From Tetrapyrgos nigripes (taxonomy: Eukaryota > Basidiomycota > Agaricomycetes > Agaricales > Campanellaceae), in the NCBI GenBank assembly GCA_013368315.1, contig JAACJM010000138.1:1-64000 (forward strand): 64,000 nt of DNA, in the 5' to 3' direction. Under the pieces are notes generated by a model. It saw nothing but the letters and a program-made list of their open reading frames with translations. It was not told the DNA's origin and made no database searches. The first letter of the stretch is position 1; every line of letters starts with the position of its first letter. Positions 54,435 to 64,000 of this stretch are shown piece by piece. The translations under genes and the position numbers were made by a program.

Positions 54435-55227
54435 TCACTCCGTAGTAGTAGGACCAGGCGGGTCCGACGACGTTGGTGGTACCTGTTCAGGATCGATCGG
54501 TACATGACGCGACACGTCGACCAAATACCTCCTTCCCTCATCAACATCCGGTGTAGTCGTGTTCGTACTCCTATCTGAAGTCGTCGAAGTCGTACTTTGA
54601 CTATTCCTCCTCCTCAACATCCTCATGCTCCACCTGTGGCTCTTTTTGACCAGAGTAGGTGGTATGGGCGGCGGGCTCATTTGACGGAGTTTTGGGTGGG
54701 TGTAGGAGAGCGAGAACGAAGTAGCGGGTGGGAGGTAAGTGGATGAGGATGGGAGTATGGGAGATGTAGATGAGGATGTCGTGCCCAGAGTTGGGATGGA
54801 TTCGGAGGATGTCGATGAGGACGGTGAACGAGTGTTTGCGGTTGACTGGGAAGGGAAGGGATACTCGTATGGGGCGTCATTGACCTGAAATGGTGTCCCT
54901 ATGATTCCGGACGACGGGGAGTGAAACTGAATATCCGTGGTTAGAGGCATTGTTGGCAAAGCAATAGAAGCAGGTTTATTCTGATAGATAATAAGCAGTG
55001 GGTATTTGGTCAAGTGTTTGTAAAGGAATAAGAACTTATACCATGACGTTGGCTGCTCCACGCTCTTTTTCAAGTTGTTCCTGATCTGCTGCTGCTACTG
55101 CTTCAGCCGGCTGAGCGTTGCTGCTCTCTTCACCGGTGGGAACTGGCGTAGGCTGCTCAGTCTCCTCTTCGTCCGACATGGAGTCGTGACCAATGAGGTA
55201 CAGCAGGCGATGAATGAGTGAGTACAT
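54435..55227 (-). CDS. Ser/Thr/Pro-rich protein of unknown function
   Basis: Exon 1 from ATG 55227 (MYSLIHRLLYLIGHDSMSDE) is acidic (EEETEQPTPVPTGEESSNAQ) and ends NVM at a GT donor. A short intron leads to NKPASIALPTMPLTTDIQFH, QVNDAPYEYPFPSQSTANTR, long Ser/Thr/Pro-rich low complexity, LVKKSHRWSMRMLRRRNSQS and VDVSRHVPIDPEQVPPTSSD, ending GPTTTE at TGA 54435-54437. Mostly disordered; possibly a signalling or membrane-tethered regulator. The next frame continues right after the stop. Confidence 0.55.
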
Positions 55228-55993
55228 GTCAAGCCATTCAGGAAATCTGTGGAAGGATCCAGATCATTCTGCTCAACTCGGAAGTTGCCTGCCTTGACCT
55301 AACTTTACCGGAGCCGGTTAAATCCGTTATTATGCCCTGGACTACAGTACATATACTGTCCATCATCAGTGTTCATGGATACGGTAAGAGAATACATATG
55401 ATAAGAAGTGCAAAAAAAACTACAAAGAAGCATGCTAGCTAACCAAGCTGCATCAGTTGGCGTAGTTCTTTACCCTCACTTATGTAGCTTTTGCGGTGCG
55501 GCGTAAATCATTCATACTATATTCTGGCGATCCTTCAAGCTAGAGTTGCTGAGATCGGTCCTAACAAAGGCTCATGGGTTAAAAGAGTGTGTAACTGTAA
55601 AACTTGCATGTCGTTGCCGGTTAAGATAAGTACCTTTGACTGGCAGCATGCAGGCAATACAGCTAGACGCGCGTCAGCACAACTTAAACGCATCGAGAGA
55701 CAACGCACTGTTCGCGGCAAACTTAACACCACAAAAACCTGGGCATGTCACATTACTGAGCGGCAGGGAGGAACAAAGGGGATAGACATGAGGAGCTTGC
55801 GCTGCAACGAGCGCCAGTCCTGAACATGACATCGCCTGCAGGATCAGTGGCGTCGAGGATACCATCCAAATGGGTTAGAGCCACCAAGGAAATAAAGGAC
55901 AAGGTGACTTCGGGTGCCTTCCTGTTGTAGTAGCCGAAAGACTTTGCGTTTGGCCTTCGACTAAGCATGACCGACATCGCTTCTACGTATGTA
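55228..55993. other. Intergenic
   Basis: No gene-like frame is supported. It ends at the terminal repeat of a miniature element. Confidence 0.4.
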
Positions 55994-56180
55994 CAGTCGA
56001 CTCTCTCATAACCCATACATTTCGGGAGACGTCAAATCAGATGGGTTTTAAGAGAGTATGGGTTTACAGGGAGTGATTTCAATATAGAAGGGTGGTTTGG
56101 TCGCGGTTTTTCGTCCAGGAAAGTATGGTTTATGGGAGATTATGGGTTTACAGGGCTATGGGTTATGAGAGAGTCGACTG
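55994..56180. mobile_element. 187-bp miniature inverted-repeat element, TA target sites (pogo/Tc1-mariner-like)
   Basis: Perfect 24-bp terminal inverted repeats beginning CAGTCGACTCTCTCATAACC, flanked on both sides by TA (55992-55993 and 56181-56182), the target-site duplication of Tc1/mariner-type elements. The interior repeats the motif ATGGGTTTA in the same orientation. There is no coding capacity, so it is non-autonomous. Confidence 0.85.
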
Positions 56181-56339
56181 TAGCTGTACGCAAGCAAACG
56201 TTCGTAACCGGCCAAGGTACGAACTCACGAATGCTTTCTGAGACTAGAGAAAGAGCCAACGAGACACTGCCCGATCTCTTCAGCTTTTCACAGCTTTTAC
56301 AGCTTTTGTCCCTGACCGAACTGACCAACCGTCTGCTTG

Positions 56340-56361
56340 TGGATAGGATAGGATAGGATAC
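56340..56361. repeat. (GGATA)n microsatellite
   Basis: Four consecutive GGATA units. Confidence 0.8.
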
Positions 56362-56613
56362 GGCCGGGGTCTACACTACGTACATCTGCTTCCGAGTCGG
56401 TTGCACTTCTTAAATATGTAAGAAGACATTTGAGAAAGCCAGGCACCGGCGCGACTTTCTTGACCGGTAGAGGTTTTCCAAGGTGTTTTAGCAATGAGCA
56501 TTTTGTGGACCCTGCGATTGGTATTTATTGCTACCGGACTACTGAGCTTTCAAGAGGTTTGCGGCCTATACAGACTGCAGGTTTTGCTGGAATTTTGTGG
56601 GACAGGCGAGTTG

Positions 56614-56735
56614 AAGCCGGCCCAAACCAGGCCCAAAAAGCCCGAGCCAAGCCAGGCCCGACACAGGGCTTGCAGGGCCTGAGGGCCTGGGCTTGAGATT
56701 TCACAAGCCCTCAGGCCAGGGCCCGGCCTTGGCCT
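56614..56735. repeat. GC-rich GGCCTG/CAGGCC cluster, left
   Basis: About 120 bp densely packed with degenerate AGGCCC / GGGCCTG heptamers in both orientations, unlike its neighbours in base composition. A similar cluster lies at 57119-57240. Confidence 0.6.
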
Positions 56736-57118
56736 GTTCAGCGCTATTTCCATTTTAGGAAATGGCGCAGTCAGTGACGAGTTTGCACCTTCAAGCTTCA
56801 AGCTTCAAGATTGGTACAGAGTGTTTACTTCATGACAGAGTAACATAGTACATTACTTATATGTTTTGATCATGCTAGTAGTAAGGATAATACATGGTGA
56901 GTGGGAGGATAGGGGTGTTTGTACATATCTGGCCAAAGCTTCTGCGTAGACTCCAAGACCGAACTACGATGCAACTCTGCATTGGCATCCCTTCCGTGTC
57001 ATTTCTCCATCGGAGGTCAGAGATGGTCAGAGATGGTCTCGAGTATCCAGACTGACTGCTTTGTGTGTATACATTAAGTCAGAGATGACCTCAGAATATT
57101 CCGAAAAAAATCTCCGAA

Positions 57119-57240
57119 AAGCCCTGGCTCAGGCCCGAGCCCGGCCAGGCCTGCATCGGGCTTGGGCTCAAGGCTCGGGCCTCCATATTATCAGGCCTGA
57201 GCCCTCCAAAGCCAGGCCCAAGCCCGGGCCCGCACATCAC
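57119..57240. repeat. GC-rich GGCCTG/CAGGCC cluster, right; possible hAT-type terminus
   Basis: The same degenerate heptamers as the left cluster. Its right edge read on the minus strand is AGTGATGTGCGGGCCCGGGC, which resembles the termini of hAT-superfamily elements. A matching left terminus was not found. Confidence 0.5.
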
Positions 57241-57497
57241 TAGTTGAGGGTAGAGCCGAGGCTCAGGCAGAAGCTGCAGACATGGTCACGTGTACCGAGG
57301 CGCTTTTGCACTGCTCGCCTTCATGCACGATACAGCCAAGCTCACTGTTTCCTCGCCCCATAAGCTATTTATTTCTGATGCACCATTTTCCTAAAATACA
57401 TCAAGGCAACATAGTAGAACACCGCCCCCAACACCGCCCATATTACCCGAACTTAACCACACTCGGGGAATCTTCTTCAGACAAACACGCTCAAAAT

Positions 57498-57604
57498 ACA
57501 AAAATATCCGCTCGGCAGAAAGGCGTACAGAAACACACTTTTTTACAGATATATCTTATATCAGTAGTAGTGATGTGATCTATCCGTCGAGCGGATATTT
57601 TTGT
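57498..57604. mobile_element. 107-bp miniature inverted-repeat element
   Basis: Perfect 17-bp terminal repeats ACAAAAATATCCGCTCG at both ends in inverted orientation, with no coding capacity. One end is also found alone at 32905. The target-site duplication is unclear (TA on the left if the element starts at CAAAAATATCC). Confidence 0.75.
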
Positions 57605-57878
57605 CTTTTCGGGGTGAAAGCTGTCATTCGTCAGGCACTTTACTCACCGGAGGCAAAGTATGTAAATATATGTATGAATCTGATCCACCATTTTCATCTC
57701 CAGAGATCTTCTATAAGTCTTAATCAATCAACTCCTGTTCGTGTACCTTTGGCAGCTGACACGAGCATGACTCCGATAAGGATTCGGAAGGCATAAAAAT
57801 GCGTTGGGCTCTGTTCTAGGTTGCTGCTCTCCTCCAGGCTCGTCACTAACGCCCGCTGTCCTTGTCCAGCAATCAATC
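57605..57878. other. Promoter region
   Basis: 5' flank of the membrane-protein gene. A frame from 57804 runs into it, but ATG 57879 is the better start. Confidence 0.4.
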
Positions 57879-59477
57879 ATGGCCGACAGTGACCCCGAAC
57901 AGTCTGTTTTAACAAGTCAAGATTCTTGGGATATATCAGAGGCGGTCATCAGTGAGACTATTCAGGGGCTTTTTTACGGTTCGTATGCTCTTTTTTCACG
58001 GACGCGACGACCTTGGCTAATTCCTGACACAACAGGCCTGGAATGCCTCCTCATGTTTGCAGCAGTCTATAAGCTTTCGTGCGTTAAGGACTCTTCCCCA
58101 ATGCTTCTTTTTCTTCTGACATTCCTCCACCTATGCAGTCGCCGAGGCCTGCGCAAATCAATCAGAAGACAGCTTCTCATCCTAGTCATCGCAATCATGT
58201 TCATCTGCTCAACTACGACTGCCGTCTGTAACGTAGTAGGAGATGTGGTGCAGCTTAGGTCCATGGCGCCAGCGCTTAACTACGATCCGACTATGGCCAT
58301 CCAAAAGACGCAGATTATTGCTGTTTTCACTACGCGAATTAGTGTGAGTTTTGTATTAGCGGTGCGTTCCATTAGATTTACTGATCGTCATTATGGACAG
58401 TATTTGTTGGGAGATCTGATTGTCGTATGGAGAGCTTGGATTTTGTTTGGCGGCGAACCTATTTTCCGAGGTGTCCTTGCTGCTTGTTTCACAATGACAT
58501 TTGGTGAGTGAACTTTCCAGCTGTTTCACAGCAACGTTTTCCTGATTACTTGCTTGTGCAGTTGCGGCCATAGTCAACCTTGTCTTCACTATAAGAAATA
58601 TTTTAGATTTCGAATTCGTGAGTTGGTTACGATCATCTCTCTCTCTAATTTCTGCTAAACTAGAGCATTTTGCCATGACAGAAACCCCAACCTGGTGCAC
58701 GGCTCATCCTTCCTGCAACGTTGTTCTTCACAAATATGGTTGCGACTTCGTTTATTGCGTACAAGACTTGGTGCGTATGCTCCATCCGTTCGTTCTCCTT
58801 CTAGTTAGCGTTTGCTGATTTCGGTTTTCAAAAATTTGTTTCTGCAGGTACTATCGACGTTCCGTCGCAAAGTTCCTGAATCGCGGCTCAAAAAGAGGCC
58901 AAGTTGAGAACGTTCTCATTCTCCTTATAGAATCTGGATTCTTGTATTCTTTCCTTTGGGTGAGCTTCCTTCCCCATACTCGTATATACGTATAGAATGA
59001 ATCTCATATCATACTAATCCCCAGATCTTATCTCTAATCTCCACAAGTAACCCCCAATATTACGATTTCGCCGTATTCTTCGGAACGATACTACCTCATG
59101 CCGCGGGGATATACCCTACCACTATCATATTACTCACAGCTTTCCAAAAATCTTGTTGCGATACAACCCTTCAAGGTCAAGTTCCCAGTCTAGGCGTTCA
59201 TACTACAAAGTCGTCGGACCGGGAAGAGAGAGGAGTCCCAACGCAGTCATTGCGGTTTGCTCCTATGCAAGCTACGCGTACGGGTGATGAGGATTTTAGG
59301 TCTTCGTCTGATTTTGGGAGGAGTGCTAGCCGTGGGCGGTACAGTAGGGAGAATAGAATGGACTCGGAGGTGGAGATGTATGGGATAGATATTGTAGAGG
59401 CTGGTCATAAAAGAGACAGTGTCAGCAGAGGGTCGAAGCATGAAGGAATTAAGCATGAAGGGACTGAAGTGGTTTAA
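57879..59477 (+). CDS. Seven-helix-type membrane protein of unknown function (Agaricomycete family)
   Basis: Starts MADSDPEQSVLTSQD. An intron within FYG joins LECLLMFAAVYKLS, and another joins RRGLRKSIRRQLLILVIAIM, then CNVVGDVVQLRSMAPALNYD. After a third intron comes YLLGDLIVVWRAWILFGGEP, then FFTNMVATSFIAYKTWYYRR, ENVLILLIESGFLYSFLWIL and IYPTTIILLTAFQKS. About seven hydrophobic segments are present, with a cytosolic Ser/Arg/Glu-rich tail ending HEGTEVV at 59477. The GD-x-I-V-V-W-R-x-W motif and the layout match a large, functionally unknown Agaricomycete membrane family sometimes compared with GPCRs. About nine exons. No breaks seen. Confidence 0.78.
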
Positions 59478-59812
59478 AGGAAAACAAGTAAAAGATAAAA
59501 TCACGGATTTATAGACATTTTAGTATTCTAGGAAATATCTGTAGTTTCTAAGCATCATATACGAATCGTAATACAGTGTACAAATCAGATTCTAGATGGT
59601 TTTGTAGAACGACTGGCAGCCAGACGTAGAAGCACAACCATATGTGAGGTAGCTTAACGATCTCAAACTACCCGAAGCGCCACTTGGAGGATGGAATAAT
59701 GGTAATTTGCACCAAAGGAAGAGAGCATAGTGCTTGAAGGGAGACCGAATGACTGTGCAACTGCAGTCAGCTCAGTGAAACAGTGATAGTTGAAAGAAAA
59801 TGACTCACATCG
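59478..59812. other. Convergent intergenic
   Basis: 3' regions of two convergent genes. Nothing else seen. Confidence 0.45.
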
Positions 59813-60844
59813 TTAATCATGGTCACTGAAGGCCCCCAACTCTTTGGAATCCTCCCACCAAGCATCACGTCCAAGAACTCTAGCTCTCCAAGCTTCCTCC
59901 GCGTCTTTTATTGTCACTGTTCTGAACATGCTCCTCTTCAATGGCGGTGCTAATTTCACCAGTCCCGTCTGTGCGTGCTCGGCTTTGAGCTTATGCAATA
60001 GATGCATCTGCCGTTCATAGTTGTCCAACTGGTTCATCCAGTTGTCTCTAGGTTTACTAGGACAATGTAGAAGAACCGTTCTGAGTTGCAGAGCAGGTGT
60101 ATCCTGCGCCGCAGCTTTATCTCCGTCTGCACCAGAACAACCAGAAACCGTTGACCGTAGGACACCCTGAAGCTCCGAAACATACGCCTCTGCATGCTCT
60201 GGTACCGATAGTCGAAGGTACTCGAGCGCAGGTGTCAAAACCGCCAGTCCAGAAGTGATGTGACACGGAGGAAACGGCGAAGTGATGTGTAGATATTTAA
60301 GGGCAGGGAGCTTGAGAGTCCCATAAGTGCTGATATCGCCATCTATACCGTCCATCCTACCATGCAAAGCCAATTCCTTCAACATTGGTAAGTCCACCGG
60401 TACGAGCAAAAATGACCGGTAAAAAATAAAGAAAACGTGCAAAATTTCCACCGTATTCCTCACACCTAGTCTTCTGTAAGCAGATGTTGGATTTTAGAAG
60501 ACAATCGTTCTAATACCCCGTAAGACCCTTTCGTAGGCTTTATACGCATCGTCCTTCCTCTGATACTCCGAATCGAGGACTCTGGGATCCACGGCAGTGT
60601 TCCGTACATGGGCAGAGATGAACAGGAACCGGACTCTCCGCAAGGAAGCCGGTGTGTTTTCAAGTAGGAGAGCGAAAGAATGGAGTTGGTCATATCCAAT
60701 GATTGAGATAGATTGAAGCTTTGTGGGCTGGGAGAGATTTCGTATAGATCTTGAGACTAGAGAAAGGGAACGTCCGGTGTAGCCGTTGTCTCGACAAGCA
60801 TGGCTAACAATGAGATCAAGGATTTCGGGAGGAAGGAGGTCCAT
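59813..60844 (-). CDS. F-box-like protein, unrelated subfamily
   Basis: ATG 60844: MDLLPPEILDLIVSHACRDN, TGRSLSLVSRSIRNLSQPTK, then SISIIGYDQLHSFALLLENT. A 51-bp GT-AG intron that contains the only in-frame stop joins AYERVLRG to VRNTVEILHVFFIFYRSFLL. The second part has VDLPMLKELALHGRMDGIDG, LPALKYLHITSPFPPCHITS and TPALEYLRLSVPEHAEAYVS, a repetitive LRR-like region, ending SKELGAFSDHD at 59813-59815. Probably an SCF adaptor. It is divergent from the broken F-box gene at 60909 (64 bp apart). Confidence 0.72.
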
Positions 60845-60908
60845 TGTGTCGAGAGAGAAGTGAGATTTCTGAAATAGGAAGTTGCTGTGTTGACACACAC
60901 CACCACTA

Positions 60909-62556
60909 TGCATGCTTTATTCCAGGTCGTCGAGCTCCTTCACAGCATTCTGGAGTACCTGGAGAGGAAGGATCTAGTCTTTTGTGCCACCGTCTGTTTT
61001 GGTCCCCTGTGGTATTCGGTAAATTTGCCGGCTTTCGCAAATGCTCTTTCGTCGGTCAAGATAGCTCGGGTGGAGAACGACGGAGAAACGAAGGTGTTAT
61101 ATGCGAGTGCCCACTGCTCTTTTCTGTTTCATTCAATCAACGCCTCTGTAGAAATTTGATCCTCTTCCAAATGCGAATGACTGGCGTCGTTTCAAGTCAA
61201 ATACTGCAGTCGTGTACGAGTTTTGTGTGCTGAAGATGAACTTGATGTCTCTTCTCTACTGAAAACTCTACGACGTGTTTCATCGTCAACACCGCTCCTC
61301 CCAAATATGCATACCTTGACCTGGAATGGAACCCTCCACGATTTTGCGGAAAGTGTCATGTTCATGCATGAAGGAATGAGATACTGTAACCTGCACTCCT
61401 GTCTCGATGAGACAGGGCTGTCGGATATTCGTCTTTGCCTTCAAGATGTACAGATGCGCATGCCCTCGCTCACCATGCTGGACGCAAGATTGATCCCGTT
61501 AACGGCCTTGTTGGTCCTTTGGTGACCTTACTCGAAAACCTCCCCAAGCTCACATCGGTTGTGTTACCCGCGTTTCCGGACATTACCCGAGTCCTGCCTT
61601 CACTCAGCAACATTACAAACCTTCAACACCTCCACATCATGTACTACGACCCCAACAACATCGGATCCGTCATTAAAGCAGATGTCCAACTTCAGGACCA
61701 TGCATTTTCTGCTCTTCGCACGCTAAGCATAAACGCTGACAGTCATCAAGCTGTACTACCCTTTCTCTCGTGTAATACCCTGACAAACTTACGAAAACTT
61801 CGTGCCGACAAGATTGCTGTCGAGACAGAAGACGCTTTTCGGAGTCTCATCCTTCTTATTCCATCCTTCGCTCCCAATCTCGTCGAATTCGTCTCTAGTT
61901 ATAACCCAGTCACCGAGATCGACGACACTCTCATTTCTGATTTTTCCGACAAGCCCATCTCACTCGATACTTTTCGAGCACTTCTCCCGTGTCATAAAAT
62001 AGAACGGTTTGAGTTGAAACTTCCGCATCATCTACTCATCGACGATTCCGACGTGGAGAAGATTGCTTCTGCCTGGCCCAACCTCAAACGCATTGGGCTC
62101 TGCCCCTCACCTCTCGGTCCTCGTAGGCGTACAAAGAAACCCACCTTCTGAGCTCTCCTCCTCACTCTAACGCGTCTCTGCCCCAACCTCCGCGAAGTCG
62201 GCTTGTACATGGACACCAAGCCTCCTGACGCTATCAAAGACTCCTGCACGATCGTTGTTGGTTTTATGATCGCATCCGTTCCCAACCTGACCGAACTGGA
62301 GATCGGCTGCTCGGGGATAGAGCTGGGAGAGACGGCCAGCTTCGTGATGTCTCTGAGTCAGATTTGTCGACCTAAGTGTCAGTTGCTCTGGTCGGAGACA
62401 AATGAAGTGACGGAATCAAGGTGGGAAATGGTGGAGGCTGCGTTTCCACTCTTTTTCCAACAACATGCAGCTCTACAGAACCACAAAGCCAGAATTTCAT
62501 TTCTTGAACAGGAGTTGGCTCGATACAGGCCGAAGGATGAGGAGAAAAGGATGTAA
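60909..62556 (+). pseudogene. F-box family paralogue with deleted F-box segment, two frameshifts and a stop
   Basis: Starts MHALFQVVELLHSILEYLER and CATVC, then jumps directly to FGPLWYSVNLPAFANALSSV, lacking about ten residues of the F-box (the RLWSEVALD part of paralogues). After the intron, DPLPNANDWRRF is out of frame with the next block QVKYCSRVRVLCAEDELDVS (one base lost near 61190). A second shift near 61480 separates MPSLTMLDAR from NGLVGPLVTLLENLPKLTSV. At 62149-62151 a TGA replaces the Arg of paralogous PTLRALL, and the frame then continues LTLTRLCPNLREVGLYMDTK to a coiled coil ending at 62556. Four independent lesions make this a clear pseudogene. Confidence 0.85.
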
Positions 62557-62621
62557 GGCACATAGTGACAGAGATAACCGGTGACTTGGACGGCGCTACC
62601 ATTTCTTAGTCTAGCTTAGTA

Positions 62622-62793
62622 CAGTCGGATATCTCATAATGCATAGGGCTCGTTCCAGAAAATCCTTATGCATTTCGACATTTATGCATTATGAGATATG
62701 ATTTGGGGGGAAAAGGCCATTTTGTTCTGCCAAAACCTTATGCATTATGACATTTATGCAGTATGAGATAATGCATTATGAGATATCCGACTG
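62622..62793. mobile_element. 172-bp miniature inverted-repeat element (pogo/Tc1-mariner-like)
   Basis: Perfect 23-bp terminal inverted repeats starting CAGTCGGATATCTCATAATG, with TA on the left (62620-62621) and CA, a likely mutated TA, on the right (62794-62795). The interior repeats TATGCATT[AT]. The ends share CAGTCG-N4-TCTCATAA with the element at 55994-56180, so both may be mobilised by one transposase type. Confidence 0.83.
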
Positions 62794-62943
62794 CATACCT
62801 TGGACCTGTATTACGACGTCCAGAGTGATCATTCCGGCTTGGAAGGCTCCGAGAGCCGGTTCCGTTCCTGATACCCGGTTTACAGTTTCCTTAAAGCTCT
62901 GAAGCAATGACCAACGCTAACTCCTCCTTCACCCTTTCACAAG

Positions 62944-64000
62944 ATGAGCACTCCTGGTAATTATCCATAAGTGTCAGTTTCTTTGTATGACTTTACTCAC
63001 TCAAAATGTCTAGATGTGTCTATCAACACTCTGTACAATGTCAAAGGCAAAATTGGTCCGATTTTCATGTCCTGGACGGACGGATGCGAGTCTGACTGGT
63101 TTCCATAGCTCTGGTTACAGGTGGAAGCACTGGAATAGGGAAGATGATAGCTTCTGGCTTCGCTCAGAATGGCTGCAAAGTCTATATCGCGTCACGGAAG
63201 GAAGACTCGCTCAAAGAAGTACGTGAATGGACCTTTTTCAGGTTGACAGTCCTCTTATCAAGTTTCGAAAGGCCGTAGCAGAAATTAGGCAAAAAGCTAC
63301 CGCTCCAGTGGAGTACATAGTCGCCAACGTTGCGGTGAGCAAGTGACCATCGAATCTCTCTCTAGACCAGAACAGCTGACCTTTTGATACAGTCAAAAGC
63401 AGGATGCGATGCCCTCATAGCGGAATTCAAGAAACGCGAATCCAAGCTCCATATCCTCGTCAACAATTCTGGTGTTTCCTGGGGAGGACGCTACGAGGAT
63501 TTCCCTGAAGAGAAGGGATGGGATAACGTCTTTGCAATCAACGTGAAAAGCATATTCTACAGTGCGTCTCGCTGTTGCATCTTCTTCAAATGATACTTAT
63601 GAATTGTAAATTTTCAGTGACCGCTGGGTACGCAACCTTGACTGCATCACGTCGTATCCTTGGATTTAATCACCTTTTCGCTCTTTTATCAGTCTCACCG
63701 ACCTCCTCGTCAAAGACTCCGACTCCTATGATCCCGGCCGTGTCATCAACATCTCTTCAACTGCATCTATTGGACCTCACTCCGAGCATGACCTTAGTGC
63801 ACCCGGAAACGGCACATGGAGTTACCAGCCCAGTAAAGCTGCTGGTGGGTCCAACCATGTCTTTGATCCAAACTAGTTGGTTTATGCATCATTCTGTTTA
63901 TCAATGTAGTCAATCATCTAACCTCGCAGCTTGCTGTCAAACTTGGACCTCGTCACGTCACGTACGTTGTTTTCTTGATACATATTTCCCTATCTAATTT
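62944..64000 (+). CDS. Short-chain dehydrogenase/reductase, copy 2, 3' partial
   Basis: Paralogue of the SDR at 38415-40014 with the same exon layout. ATG 62944 (MSTP), then VSINTLYNVKGKI, ALVTGGSTGIGKMIASGFAQ, NGCKVYIASRKEDSLKE, AVAEIRQKATAPVEYIVANV, SKAGCDALIAEFKKRESKLH, LVNNSGVSWGGRYEDFPEEK, a very short exon (MTAG), LTDLLVKDSDSYDPGRVINI, WSYQPSKAA (Y-x-x-x-K) and NHLTSQLAVKLGPRHVT at the window edge. All splice junctions keep the frame and no lesion is visible, so it looks functional up to the edge. The substrate is unknown. Confidence 0.82.

Noticed and set aside
60466..60520. Stop codon inside the F-box-like gene at 59813-60844, at first taken as a nonsense mutation
   Set aside because: A 51-bp GT-AG intron containing the stop joins the two halves in frame (VLRG to VRNTVEIL), so the gene is intact.
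1..64000. tRNA, rRNA, snRNA genes and CRISPR arrays
   Set aside because: No B-box-like GGTTCGANTCC with a matching cloverleaf, no rRNA-like stretch and no regularly spaced identical repeats with unique spacers were seen. Covariance-model searches could still find small RNAs.

Overview
The window looks like nuclear DNA of a mushroom-forming basidiomycete (Agaricomycetes, probably Agaricales). The evidence is many genes with several 45-70 bp GT-AG introns, closely packed genes on both strands, a large F-box family, and basidiomycete-type secreted proteins (a peptidyl-Lys metalloendopeptidase and a CAP/PR-1 protein). The species was not identified, and no tRNA, rRNA or CRISPR was seen.

Layout. 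1-9.5 kb is conserved housekeeping: the 3' part of a THI20-type HMP-P kinase/TenA fusion, an RPEL-repeat protein, an SLC41/MgtE-like magnesium transporter, the SAGA subunit Ada3 and an RPA34-like RNA polymerase I subunit. 10-18.7 kb holds a secreted cyclase-family protein and three F-box genes (one broken). 18.9-24.4 kb is a tandem pair of allantoate-permease-like MFS transporters. 25-31.5 kb has a small conserved-looking gene, a secreted CAP protein, a 5'-truncated F-box pseudogene, a small three-exon gene and a single-pass membrane protein with two ectodomain modules. 31.6-34.2 kb is repeat-rich: a ~74-bp minisatellite, a palindrome, a dispersed 65-bp repeat and a decayed ectodomain copy. 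34.2-41.6 kb holds two F-box paralogues, an SDR and an unrelated F-box/LRR gene. 42.1-43.9 kb has a small unknown gene and an inositol polyphosphate multikinase. 44-46 kb is gene-poor.

46.2-49.6 kb is the most striking part. A secreted arginine-rich tandem-repeat precursor, built like a Kex2-processed repeat protein, lies tail-to-tail with a Lys-specific metalloendopeptidase. 50-55 kb has mitochondrial uS7, an unknown gene and a gene whose frame is interrupted by one stop codon. 55.9-57.6 kb is a cluster of miniature inverted-repeat elements and GC-rich repeats. 57.9-64 kb has a seven-helix-type membrane protein, an F-box gene, a multiply broken F-box paralogue, another miniature element, and a second SDR copy that runs off the end.

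Two themes link the window: birth and death of one F-box family (six paralogues, three broken), and small repeats or non-autonomous transposons filling the gaps. Single-base frame breaks in the THI20-like gene and in one F-box gene may be sequence errors.
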